A stretch of DNA of 64,000 nt from positions 6,076,501 through 6,140,500 of the forward strand of contig CM056556.1 of the NCBI GenBank assembly GCA_029721515.1. The letters run 5' to 3'. Source of the stretch: Synanceia verrucosa. Its lineage: Eukaryota; Chordata; Actinopteri; Perciformes; Synanceiidae. This document shows positions 52,101-62,776 of the stretch, one piece after another; position 1 is the first letter of the stretch; every line of letters begins with the position of its first letter. The translations under genes and the position numbers were made by a program. A model generated the notes under the pieces. It was not told the DNA's origin, did no database searches, and worked only from the letters and a program-made list of their open reading frames with translations.

Positions 52101-52960
52101 ATTCATTTCAAAATACTATCATACTGCGGTCTGATTTTTTGACATTTTGAAATTTTACTTTTTTTTTTTTTTTTTTTTTTACATGCTATACTATGACTTT
52201 TTATGAAAACAATCAACATGGCATAGTATGCATTTTTAACAACTTTTTCAACATATTACACAACCAATTCATTCAAAATATTATATTTGGGCTGTCTGAT
52301 GACTTTTTTGGATATGTTGAAATTTCATAATTTTTGACATTTTTTGACATACTATACTATCACTTTTTTACGAAATTTTTTCAACATTCTAAAATTTGGA
52401 TTTTTGACAATATTGCCAACATATGCTACAAATTTGTTCAAAATATAATTGGGCTGTTTGGTGACTTTTTTGGACATGTTAAAAATTTAGATTTTTTTTT
52501 TTTTTACATTTTTCGACATATTATACTGTGACTTTTCTATTACATTTTTCAGCATTCTAAAGTATGGACTTTTGACAACTTTTTCAACTTATTATGCTAC
52601 AAATTCATTTAAAATGCTATCATATGGCTGTCTGTCTTTTTTGACATTTTGAAATTTGACATTTTGTGACATACTATACTATGACTTTTTTCTGACAATT
52701 TTCAACATGCTATCATATGTATTTTTGACAACTTTTTCAACATTCTAAAATATGGATTGTTTATAACATTGCCAACATATTACGCGACAAATTCATTCAA
52801 ATCATGATAATTGGGCTGTCTGATGACTTTTTTGGACAATTTATATTTTTTGACTTCTTTCAACATACTATACTATGACTTTTAATGAAAAATTTCAACA
52901 TGCTATAATATGCATTTTTGACCAATTCATTGAAAATATAATTGGGCTCTTTTAGATATG
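40190..52960 (+). repeat. 12.7-kb AT-rich satellite array with higher-order repeat structure
   Basis: The array is made of head-to-tail monomers of about 164-167 bases, plus a shorter variant of about 148-155. Each monomer starts with gacatacta(t/c)... and contains 'tttttcaacattctaaaatatg', broken by substitutions, 'ttttgacaacttgttc', 'caaaatcattcaaaatatc' and 'gggctgtctgatgactttt'. Counting from the diagnostic variant 'gacacacact', higher-order units start at 41008, 41992, 43310, 44625, 45606, 46756, 48071, 49711 and 51353. Spacings are 984, 1318, 1315, 981, 1150, 1315, 1640 and 1642 bases. Edge monomers (before about 40690 and after about 51860) are much more diverged than the core. I found no long open frame and no CENP-B-box-like motif. 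It lies between the two convergent 3' ends. Confidence 0.97.
48071..51352 (+). repeat. two adjacent near-identical 10-monomer higher-order repeats
   Basis: The segments 48071-49710 (1640 bases) and 49711-51352 (1642 bases) show the same order of ten monomer variants, including an extra pair relative to the 8-monomer units further left. They differ only at scattered positions, mainly in the first two and last monomers. This is a recent tandem duplication by unequal exchange within the larger array. Confidence 0.85.
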
Positions 52961-52964
52961 TTAA

Positions 52965-53215
52965 GGATTGTTTTAAGGAATGTTTCCGAACCACACTCTT
53001 TCCCTCAGCCTCTGCTTACCTGATGCCAACCTCCTGTCTCCAGTAGTCAGGGCCGAGCACTGGATCTGGGCCGGCTCAGTATTCTCCATAGCTGTCCCTT
53101 CCCTCAGGAAGTCACTCTCCAAACACATCCGATACTGCATCAGTCTAGCCAAATTCAAATCACAAAACAAAATTCACCTTTTTTAGAACTGCAAATAAAA
53201 CGATATGTTGTACAT
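52965..53215 (+). repeat. GC-richer insert at the right edge of the satellite, possible retroelement remnant
   Basis: About 220 bases of balanced composition sit between AT-rich satellite relics. The + strand reads PSLRKSLSKHIRYCISLAKF KSQNKIHLF near 53095-53184, which vaguely resembles the '..FKSxLKTHLF' endings of fish LINE proteins. An AATAAA follows at about 53194. No clear ends or duplications were seen, so its identity remains uncertain. Confidence 0.35.
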
Positions 53216-53319
53216 TTCGGGGTGAAGTTTTGATCACTTGAGTAAAAGGTATTTAAGTACTGTGAAAAAAGCAAAATACTGTGCAATAAAACTTTTTCCA
53301 AGATATTTACAACACACTA

Positions 53320-53520
53320 CACCAATATTATTTTTTCAAGACATTTTTACGTATTATACCGTGACCTATTTGTTATGAAACATTCAGTATGTCAAAAATA
53401 TGACTTTTTTCATGAATTTGTTGACATACTTACAAAGCTTTTTTCCATTCCATTGTTGATCATTACTATTACTGCTAAGACTATTTGTCATGTTTTTTTC
53501 ACATACTATACTTTGAGTTG
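53320..53520 (+). repeat. degenerate satellite relics, same orientation as the array
   Basis: Short phrases such as 'aagacatttttacgtattat', 'atgacttttttcatgaattt' and 'cacatactatactttgagtt' match pieces of the main monomer but without regular spacing. Confidence 0.55.
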
Positions 53521-53529
53521 ACGTGACTT

Positions 53530-53995
53530 GCTGTTAATTCTTTGAAGATGGGTGAAAACTCTCAAACTGGATCACAACTCTTTGTCACCGTCTGCTTCTG
53601 TAACATCCACTTCATAGCTCGTATTATGCATCACTTACTGGCTGGTGTGGGTTGATTGCAGGTCGATGTCTGGTTGGAGTTGCAGCAGGCAAATCATCTG
53701 TGCTTTATGATTGTCATAATTCAGAAACGAAGCATCAAACTACTCATACACATTGGCCTTAAAGTTCAACATCAAAAACTAACGCAAAAACAAATGTGAT
53801 CAATTTTGCAGACAGCTTCGAAGCGGTTAAACAACAAGTCAGCGTCTTCCTCATGTCACACACCTGTGTCTGCTCCTGCTGCGATGAAGGTGCGCGGTGA
53901 TTACGTCACTGACAAGCTCGCCGACTTGTAGTCCTTAAAAAAACTTGTAGTTCTTTAACATCGGAAACAAGACTGCCTCCTACTGCCATGGAATA
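53530..53995. other. unique intergenic sequence, nothing recognised
   Basis: A stretch of more balanced composition between satellite relics. It has a duplicated 'cttgtagt(c/t)ctt' motif near 53925-53957 and an 'attacgtcactgac' site near 53900 that resembles a CRE half-site. No coding potential or RNA gene was recognised. Confidence 0.5.
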
Positions 53996-54002
53996 AAAGG
54001 TC

Positions 54003-54480
54003 AGAGTATAGAGCGTTATAAAATAAAAATCATAGTATGCTGTCATAAACTATCATAAAAAGTCAGTGTACAGCATGCCATAAAATTTCTTGGAAAAAAA
54101 ATAAAGTACAGTAGCTATATTATAAACATTATAGTACAGCATGTCATAAAAGTCTTAGTATAGTCAGTCATAACATATAAAAAAATGCAGTATAGTATGT
54201 CATAAGACTTGTTTAAAAGTCATAATATAATGTGTGATAAAATGTCTTTAAAAAAAAGTCATAATATACTGTAGTATATCATAAAGTGTCTTCTAATATA
54301 CTTACAGTATAGTATGTAATAAAATGTTATAGTACAGAATGTCATGAAATGTCATAAAAAAGTTTTAGTATAATCAGTCACAAAATGGTTTTTAAAAACG
54401 TCATAATGTAGCATGTCATAAAATGTCTTGAAGAAAAGTCTTAGTAAGTCAGAAAATATCATAAAAGGTCATGGTGTGTA
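54003..54480 (-). repeat. short-period satellite-related repeat in reverse orientation
   Basis: Irregular units of about 40-50 bases of the form 'agtatagtatgtcataaaatgtc...aaaaaagtcata'. Read on the minus strand these correspond to the 'gacatactatactatgactttttatga' part of the main monomer, so the array here is inverted relative to 40190-52960. Units are diverged and no higher-order structure is visible. Confidence 0.75.
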
Positions 54481-55011
54481 GTATCAACTGGTCGAAGCAG
54501 TAAAGACTGTCTTAAAACTGTCACAGTCCACCGAACATTTTCTAAATATAAGTCATAAAAATACGAATTATGGGTGTCACGGTGGCCTTGATGTTTCACC
54601 ACAGAATTTTAGGGAAAAAGTCTGTTCATCCTTGAGTCCAAGAGGATATTTGTTCGTAGCGTTATTTTAAATTCAGTCACATGGGTGTTTAGGTGTACCT
54701 GGACTCACCAGGAGGAGGCGCTGTGCAGTAGGAAACAAGTCTGGCAGTCATGTGGACAACAACTGTGATAAAAAAGTGCAAGACAGAATGTGCCGTAGAA
54801 GCCATGGATCATATTAAGAGAGCCATATAAATGCATTATAAAGTCTTTACACTATATCGATCTGAGCTTTGCAGCACTTGATTGAGCCTATTAAGCAGAC
54901 TGTGCATGTGGTTTTAAAACAATATTGCTCCTTTAGGTCTGCACTTACCCATTCATAAACAGGCAGAAAGAAGGAAAACAAACACACCACAACTTAATGA
55001 GTTTATTTGTT

Positions 55012-55017
55012 TCAGCA
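55012..55017 (-). terminator. brsk2: brsk2 polyadenylation signal AATAAA (probable)
   Basis: The minus strand reads AATAAACTCATTAAG and then a GT-rich stretch (ttgtggtgtgtttgtttt) beginning about 15 bases later. This combination of signal and downstream GU-rich element is typical of vertebrate cleavage sites. Confidence 0.65.
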
Positions 55018-57366
55018 CTGAAGATGCTCACAGTTATTTTATATGGGGATTACATCAGTCAGTTTTGTTCCTGCTCTGTCAAAAGACCGCTATGGGCCTC
55101 AGTATCATCACTTGTCCTTGGTGCTGCTAGCTTCCCATTGTAGAAAACAGAACGGAGGGTGAACGACAGGGTATTGCTTTGTGTTTGTGTACTGATATCC
55201 CCTCACTGTGCCTCGTCTACCACCAGGTAGAGAGAGCCCAGACCTCCGAGCCTTTCAGAGAGAGGTACAGAGTAAAGGAAGCATCGTTCAAAAACTTTGT
55301 GCACAAGATAAGAGGAGGAGGAAGGGAAAGACTAGTTGGAGCGAGGGAACAATAAAAAAAAAGAAGGCCAGAAATAAAAGCAGAGAGGGTGAAAGGTAAG
55401 GGATAGAGGGGGAATTTAAAACGTTAAAAGGTAGTTTTGTGGAGAGAGAATCAATGAAGGCTGAGAGAAGGAGTGAGTTTGGCATGGAACATGAACACTA
55501 AAGCCATGCAAAGAAAAGCTCATGTTTTACATGCACACAGCACTACAAGCTAAAAGCATAGAGCAGGAATTCCCAGCATGGTTGAGAAGACAATCAACCC
55601 CCACGGTTTGTCTGTATATTTACAAAGAGAAGAAGAAGACTGGGATCTGTGGTGTCCTTCTCCTCAGGCCTGGCCAACACGCACAATAATATGAAACTGA
55701 CAAATATCAATAGAAGAGCATATTCCCTCTCCAAAAAGAGGCTAAGTCTACATTCTTAAATTACTGATAAATAATTTTTTCAAGAGTTCCCACAAGTTCT
55801 CTTGCAGTGAAAAGAGAATTTGTGACTTATCGATGTTCACATAATTCTGTTAAATGCAGACCAAAACAAAAGAAAAAAGTTATTTTTTTCTTCAAATGTT
55901 GCCCCATTTACGAACACACAAGAAGGTAATAAATAACATTCAACTGACCTAACAGCTTTGTTCATATAAATAGCCATGTTATAATAAATTAGGAAATCAG
56001 TGAGATGAACACACATCAATAAATAAGGACAGAAATACAAAAATATCCACAATTGCATTTATCACATCATCATTTTTTTTGGTTCCCCTACTCCTACTGC
56101 TGGTAATTGAGACTAAGAGAGAGGTATAAATGGAAAATCAAAGACAAAGTGCTGCAGAAAACACAAACAGGAATGTTTGGATCATTATTAGGTCAATCAA
56201 ACAAAGACATAAATGATCATGTAACAAAAATACGCTGAATAATTTAAAATAACAGTATGTGGCAGGTGCAGGTTTACCAACCTGACCCTATGGTATCTAA
56301 ACAGTGTCACAACTAGACATTTCATTTTTTTATACATAAGAAATGATATCAGTCTGTACAACAGAATAGATCATTCATTTTAAATACCCAAATACCCACC
56401 CTCATCCCTCCCCCCAACCATATACTATCATATCATCTCCCCCTCTGCCCAGGTCTGCTCACACCCAGCTCCTCTCTGAAATCACAATTCCAGTCCATTT
56501 GCAGCAATAGTATTGAGTCTAATAAAGTCAGTTAGTATTTAAACCCAGTTCTTCACAAAGAAAGTACATTAAAAAGCAAACAAATACAATCCAGCGAGCA
56601 TCCGCAACAGCTATTTGGGCTTTCCAGAAAACTCTCCACCTTCTCTCCTCCTCTGAGTCTTTTTTCTGCTTTTCTTCTTTTTGTTGTCGTTAATACATCC
56701 CAGAGTTTTCTGTGCATACTAGACCTGTGCACGTATGCATTTACATGTTTTGTGTGTTACAATGTCTTTTTGTAAGATGCTTATTTCCAATTGATAAAAG
56801 GGGTTTGCTGATATGTGCGTCCTTGCTTCATTGGGATTTGTGATGGGTTGTGCACACGTGTGGGGGGGGGACACTAAAGGTATTTTCATCTACGTCTAAT
56901 GATGGCTGCCAGAGGTGGAGAAGGGGCATAGAGGGAGATGAAGGTAGAAGTCTGCATGAAGGGTCTGTTTCCATGGTAACCACCCCCCGTTTTCAGCACA
57001 CCTCTAAAAAACAGTCCTCCGTCAACAAATGTCCGTCTCTCTTGGCACGCTCGGAGGGGAGTGGAGGGGTGGTCGAGGGGAGGCGAACGGAGCAGGGAGC
57101 AGGAGGAGGGGCTTAATAGGTTTTCTGGATAATTCCTGGTATCAGAAACAAGTCAGGTCATCACACAGTTTAGCAGCAAGGGAGCAAAACACAGAGCAAG
57201 GGCGATTAGATGGCTGGGATAGAGGGGTGGATGATGATGTGGATGCTGAGGGGTGATGAAAAGGTGTTCGTTGTGTGGGTGTGGTATGCTTCTATGTTTG
57301 TAAAATAGCTTTGATTCTCTGAATATATTTCTATCTATATAAAGTATAAAAATGTCCATAAATGAT

Positions 57367-57388
57367 TATGTACATCTAGTTATGTACA
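57367..57388 (-). promoter_or_regulatory. brsk2: two tandem Pumilio-type motifs in brsk2 3'UTR
   Basis: On the minus strand UGUACAUA occurs twice, at 57381-57388 and 57367-57374, with starts 14 bases apart and about 80-100 bases after the stop codon. Both are perfect matches to the UGUANAUA consensus bound by Pumilio proteins. Binding is inferred, not shown. Confidence 0.6.
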
Positions 57389-57466
57389 GATATTCTCTCT
57401 CTGTTACTGGCTTGTAGTGATACTGGGATGGGTTTTAGCATTGGCTCGGCTACATAGCATCTCGAT

Positions 57467-57687
57467 CTAAGACTCCTCCTGTGTCCCCACAGCTGCCACC
57501 GTCAACTTGGCTCTGTCTCGGCCTGTCGGGGGGCATTTGGTGTCATTATGTTCGGACTCGTGCCTCCGGACGTGCATGGGCGAGGGGCAGCGCTTGGTGG
57601 ACATGCCAGAGGGGTAGGGCACCTGTCCATTCTTCTCGTCTGAAAAAAGTTGTTTTATTACGTCAAAGAAGTTACTCAATGGGCTGC
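57467..57687 (-). CDS. brsk2: brsk2 terminal coding exon
   Basis: It begins after tctacctag and encodes GSPLSNFFDVIKQLFSDEKN, then GQVPYPSGMSTKRCPSPMHV, and ends ..LTVAAVGTQEES and TAG. The first part is the conserved BRSK2 tail; the rest is diverged, as usual for this family's C-terminus. The open frame continuing upstream to about 58042 is intron sequence, not product. Window residues 148-220. Confidence 0.93.
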
Positions 57688-60600
57688 CTAGGTAGACAGA
57701 CGGGGAGGAAAAAAAGAGGACAAAAAAGGGAAAAGAGAGAAGAAAGAGAACAAACAAACTAATGAACAATGGGGTTAACAGGACAGAGACGAGGCTACAT
57801 GTAAGACAGCAAGCAGAGGCGAGGAGGACTGACAGAGACAGCGAGGATGAGAACTGCTGGAGCAGCCATGTTGGGACTAAGAACCATGCATGTGAAACTG
57901 CACAATCAATGAAAAGACACCATTCAAACCTAGTAGTTTGTAGAGCTGTTGCAGAAGTTATTACAGCACTGAAGGCCAACTTAAACCTCAGCAAAGAGCA
58001 CAAGATGACTTTGTCGCTATTATACCAAGTGAGGCGCAACAAACAGTAATGTTGGACTTAAGTCTGTCTGGAGGAGAGACGCAGCGTTTGATCAACACAT
58101 TTCTACACTTGAGTTCAGAGTTTTGCACTGCAGCGAATGATAAAACCTGGCCGCAGACATCAAACACACTGGCTGACTGCATCATCATTGTGCAAACGCT
58201 TTGAAGTGAGAAAAAGTCCAACTCAAGCTGTGTGCTGAACATGCTAAATAACACAATTCCTATCTCGCTAACTGCTATACACACACTTGCGGAATGTGTG
58301 TGTGTGTTTGTCTGACTGTATGCACGCAAATGATATTCAGCTAAACACACTCGCTCTTTCTGCAGGGTCTTAATGGTCCCACTGCAGGTAGGTGGAGTGG
58401 TAAGGATGCCAAACATGAGAAATGGAGCAAATAAAGAGTCAATGTTCTTTTTGTTAATGGTGCATGCACAGCACAACTCTGGGAACTATCAGTCACAAAC
58501 AGGACCGGTTGTGAATAGTTGGCAGAAGATCCATTTGCACAATAGAGTCCTGTGGGCCGATAAATGAACAGTGACAGCATCAGTAAAAAGTCTGTGTATC
58601 AGCACTTATCAAAGGCTGTTGGAAAGTGGAATTTCTCCGCCTGAAAATATGCACATAGCGCCAGTGTGAAGACTGCCTGCAGTAGTCGAGCGATTAGACG
58701 AACTCCATCTAATCACAAATGAGTGCATGTGCTTTTGTTGTTAGGTTTGTCTATGTGTGTGTGATACTGAGAATGTGCCACAGTTGGCTTCGCCTGCTCC
58801 ATTATCCTGCTGGAAAATAGTTGCAGCCAACTTCTCCCCTAATGTTCCCTCGTCTTTTCTCATGTGTGACTTTTCACATTCAGTCACTTCACTCAACTCA
58901 GATCTGCACAGTTTCAAAAGAGACAGGAAACTCATGAATCTTAATGATCTCAGAGGCTCCATAAAACAGAGCCAGCGCCCTCTACATGAACGGTTCTCAT
59001 CTGTGGTCCTTAGGTATGCTCTCTACGTTCTCCTTTTATTGTTCTACCCCTCCTATTGTCTTCCTAAGCTGGGCTCCCAGGTACGCTTCTGTTAATGGTG
59101 ATTAGAGAACATAATGACCAAGACTTGATGAAGCCTTTTGTTTGACACACATTGGTATGCAAAGCCAATTCTGTTCTTAATTACAGCCACTTCAAAGGCC
59201 CTGTGGTCAGGTAGCACCAAAAGTGTGTTAGGAGGTCATAGGAGGAGGAGGAGGAGGTGGAGTTTAACAATGTTTTCGATTACTGCTAAGCACATTTTGA
59301 CCTGTTTTAAGATTCATATTATAGTGTAAGATACACTGATGGTGTACGGACATCAAATAATTTGGACTGACCTTGGTCAAAAACAACTGATATGACATTT
59401 TAGGCTAATTACAGCAGCTCTGACAGCTTAAAGTACATTACTGTCCTCCATTGTTTATGTTTTTGTCACATCCTCGATTAGTAAATGGCTCTCACATTTT
59501 ACATCTCTGCTGCTGAAACAATCCACAGTAGTCATTTAAACCTAATCTAATGTCATTTATTCTAATTTCACCCTTCCCACAGATTAGTCTGGTAATAATG
59601 AGCTCGACAATATGAAAAATCAGAAATAATTGGTAAACTTACAGACCCACAGCAATCAGAACAGACTGTTAGATATCACAACAGCTGTGATGACTGCTGT
59701 TCATTTCTGAGTGCCAGCGAGAATCATATTACAAAGCAAAGCAAAGATACAGCTCACGCGTCTAACTTCTGGTAACAGAGTGGAATATCAGGCTGTATGA
59801 TAGCTATGTATTCGTTCATCAATGTCTGACAGATGTGGCTTTAAAAAGGATAAAGACACAAACAAACAGACACAGAGAGGACGATTCACGGATGAGATGA
59901 AATTGATAACCAAAACAAACAAGCACACCTCCTCCTGATAAAAATGTTGCATTTCAGGCTGGTGGTGTTTCCTCGTGTGACCAGCAGGTGGACCTGTTGT
60001 CAAGACGATGGCGAGTGAGCCGCACACAGACAGAGCAGTGATTCACAAGGAACGATGTGCTAAAAGTAGATGAGGAGGAGTAAGATTCCTATTTCTCTCT
60101 TCTTTTTGTTTTCGTCACCCAGACTGAGCATTGAGTGACTAAAATGTCGCCTCACAGGCTTGTGCATGTCCAGCATAGAAGGAAGGAGGTTGAATTTTAA
60201 TGACAAAGTTCACTGTTAGATGGCCTTTGGAGGCTCCAGAAGTGTCTGGACAACGGGGAAAACATGGGGAGGGGGTCCTATCATACAAGCACCCAGAAAG
60301 ATAGAGAGGGAAAGAAAAAGCTCTTGTCAGGTGTGGTGTCACTGTGCATGGTGCAGTGCATTGTGGGAGTGTGTTGAGGTGCAGTGGTGTTGCCATGGTG
60401 ACAAGCTCCGACGATCAGTCTTGGAAGTAGGAGTAACAGAATGCAAAGCAGCTTACCCTACCTCTACTCTAATCTTCACTTCCAGGGCAATGAGGTAACA
60501 TTTGACCCACAGTTCGTGCTTGAAAGCAACTCCCACAGTTCATGGCAGTGATGCGTGGGCATGCAAAGGAAGCCGTCGGCTCGGGGATTTCAAGCATGGG

Positions 60601-60742
60601 GGGAAGAGGAGGGCAGGGCTTAGCTTAGCTTCAGCGGTGAGAGTAGTTTGTCTTGGGGGTGGGATGGTCAGATGAGGCGGTGGGGGTAAAGGTGGAGAGG
60701 TTTTGAAATATTTTTCTCTTGAAAAGAGGAGTTGTTACTCAC
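57688..60742 (-). other. brsk2: brsk2 last intron (3.1 kb), no exon recognised
   Basis: The intron runs from donor gtgagt to acceptor tctacctag. Mammalian BRSK2 has a small alternative exon near this position (ending ..GRLSKC); I could not find an equivalent on the minus strand. It contains a (GAG)n-like stretch near 59236-59262 and short GT tracts. Nothing else was recognised. Confidence 0.7.
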
Positions 60743-60832
60743 CAGACAGCTGTTGGACCCCTGGCTGGTCATGTGTGCTTAACAACTGGCTCTGAATCGT
60801 CTCCACTACTCGCTTAAAGCGCCGACTGGGTC
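60743..60832 (-). CDS. brsk2: brsk2 coding exon, KA1-like domain end
   Basis: The acceptor is ctgtgtttag, directly preceded by a long (TG)n tract; the donor is gtgagt. It encodes GPSRRFKRVVETIQSQLLST then HDQPGVQQLS, ending one base into a Gly codon that is completed by the last exon. Window residues 118-147. Confidence 0.95.
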
Positions 60833-60841
60833 CTAAACACA

Positions 60842-60842
<1 letters not shown>

Positions 60843-60893
<51 letters not shown>
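60843..60893. repeat. brsk2: CA/TG microsatellite next to a brsk2 splice acceptor
   Basis: About 25 CA units on the + strand, so (TG)n on the coding strand, ending about ten bases before the acceptor AG of the exon at 60743-60832. It occupies the position of the polypyrimidine tract. Confidence 0.95.
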
Positions 60894-60895
<2 letters not shown>

Positions 60896-61498
60896 AAATA
60901 TCTGTTGACTGGCAACCTACAGGTAGCTGGAAACTATACAGGTGAGAAAAGTGAGCAGGTGATTTTTTTTGGGGGAAAACCTTATCAGAATCCAGGATTG
61001 CAAGAGCAGCCATTCTTTCCTCTTTGGCAGTGAGTTTGAAAACACCCCCACATCTAAAAGAAGCACTCCTGGTTTATTTGTTGAATTTTGATGGCATCCC
61101 ACTCCACATGTAAGTGATGCTTTTTCAAGGTAACTTGTTAAACTGAATTTCCCAAGACCTTCATGATGAGATGGACTGGTGGGTTGGAATTTTTCTGTCC
61201 ACTAGAGAAGGAATCAATCCCCCAAACCTGCTTTATTGCAATAAAAACAAAGGATACCTTATTTTTTTGATTTCCAAATTACAGAGAGGATAGTGTTCTT
61301 TTTCATTCTGAGTGAAAATGAGTTAAACTAGTAGAAGTAAAGTAGCCCATTTATGGTTTATGGCTGGGGAACCCCACTTTCTTCCCTATGGCTCACAGAC
61401 CTGGGGTCCCTGGATGTGAGGTCTGTTGTTGGACTGTCTTGTGATGGGGTATCGAACATGAGGGTGAGGACCTTGGTCCATGCTGACAGTGTCCTGAC

Positions 61499-61679
61499 CT
61501 GAGAGCAGAGTGAAGGTGACGGAGTAGATGCCATTCTCCTTGGTGGCAGCTGTGCTCTCTGTGTAGGTGATATCCACCTGGAATTTGACCGGCTTCTGGA
61601 AGACTGTCGGGCCGGCTGTGGACTTGTATTCTGCTCGGAAACTGGTCTGAGAGATCACACTGTGGCTCAGGCTGGGGAT
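61499..61679 (-). CDS. brsk2: brsk2 coding exon, KA1-like domain middle
   Basis: The acceptor is cccctcacag and the donor gtcagg. It encodes IPSLSHSVISQTSFRAEYKS, VFQKPVKFQVDITYTES and GIYSVTFTLLS. Frames that read past the donor into QDTVSMDQG are intronic. Window residues 58-117. Confidence 0.96.
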
Positions 61680-62776
61680 CTGTGAGGGGAAAAAAAGAGG
61701 AGGAGTGAGAAAAATGGACAAAGAATGAAAAATGGATAAAAAAGAGGCGAGTAATGGGATTATACATAGGGAGCATTGGTGTTTAATTTTTCTCCCACAC
61801 CTTGCAAATGACGAGGGAAATAAGCCCTCATTAAAATACCCTCCACATACTACGAGCCACAGTTGAAACTCTAAGGAGATTAATACCTCAGGGAGTAGCC
61901 ATGCATGCCAGGGAGACTTAAGCTAATGTAATCTTGAGTCATCCAACAACATTGCACTCTCCCACCTAAAATGAATTTGTATGCCCAATGAACAGGTGAG
62001 CTCTGAAATAGTCACATTTCACCAAAGTGCTGGAGAGGGTTTGACATTCCATTAAAGTGAGTGTGCTGAGAGGTATAATTCCTCTGATTCAGGTGCCAAT
62101 CTCCATGCCCAGAATACCAGCTAGCATAACCCAGAGGGGAAAATAGCTACCTCCAGGGATGGGGAAACAGATTTGACATTGACCTGCACTGGCACAGTTT
62201 GCATTTACTTAGACTTTGTTAAATTTAACTGGGGTGAGGATGGGTTTTGTTCAGTTATGTACACTGAATATCAACTAGTGCTGCTGAGCATTTGTTGATC
62301 CAGAAACCGCCACACTTACTGAGAAAAGCTGATGTTACCTGCATTCCTGTCCGGTTACATTATAAACATCCCCACACACAATAGAATATTTCTCAATTTC
62401 TTGCACTACACATAATATACACACAAATGCACATATATATTACAAGGTATTGAGGGCAAAGCATCTATATGCTAATGATCAATGCTCCCTCTTGATTTTC
62501 TATTGACCTCAAGTGAGTCTGCAGTCAGACAGAAAATAGAAGCACTGAACGCAAGCAGTTTACTGAATTGCTACATGAATCAGTAGCCCGTTAACAAGCA
62601 CTCAGCCTCATAGCACAGCCAATCACACTGCTGTTAGAAAAGGCAAAGTCCAGCATCATACAGAGACGGTCCACAGATGATTCAGATCAACATGGGTAAA
62701 GTTCGGGTGCAGGGATCAGATGGGAGGGACAGCAGGAACAAAGAAAGGATTTAAGCAGGAAACTTTGAGTGTGTAC
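61680..62776 (-). other. brsk2: brsk2 intron, nothing recognised
   Basis: An intron of about 1.1 kb with donor gtacac and acceptor ctcacag, AT-rich in its middle. No repeat with definable ends and no coding potential. Confidence 0.85.

Larger units (their letters stand above)
54990..57466 (-). other. brsk2: brsk2 3' untranslated region (probable)
   Basis: Between the brsk2 stop codon and the first strong minus-strand poly(A) signal lies about 2.45 kb without coding sequence. A + strand run of Arg/Lys-rich codons near 55208-55399 is purine-tract sequence, not a gene. Two Pumilio-type sites lie close to the stop codon. Extent is inferred from the poly(A) signal and has no transcript support. 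Confidence 0.6.

Noticed and set aside
40190..52960. CRISPR array or multi-copy gene
   Set aside because: The repeats are contiguous long monomers without unique spacers, in a vertebrate locus, and none of the open frames in them exceeds about 80 codons or resembles a protein.
55208..55399. Lys/Arg-rich small protein on the + strand
   Set aside because: It comes from a purine-rich tract inside the probable brsk2 3'UTR on the other strand and has no family resemblance.
57467..58042. One 191-codon minus-strand gene
   Set aside because: Only its last 73 codons are real (brsk2 terminal exon). The upstream part is hydrophobic low-complexity intron sequence separated by a proper tctacctag acceptor.
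61386..61776. Open frames extending beyond the brsk2 exon at 61499-61679
   Set aside because: The extensions cross a good acceptor (cctcacag) and donor (gtcagg). Joining the exon to its neighbours restores the BRSK2 sequence.
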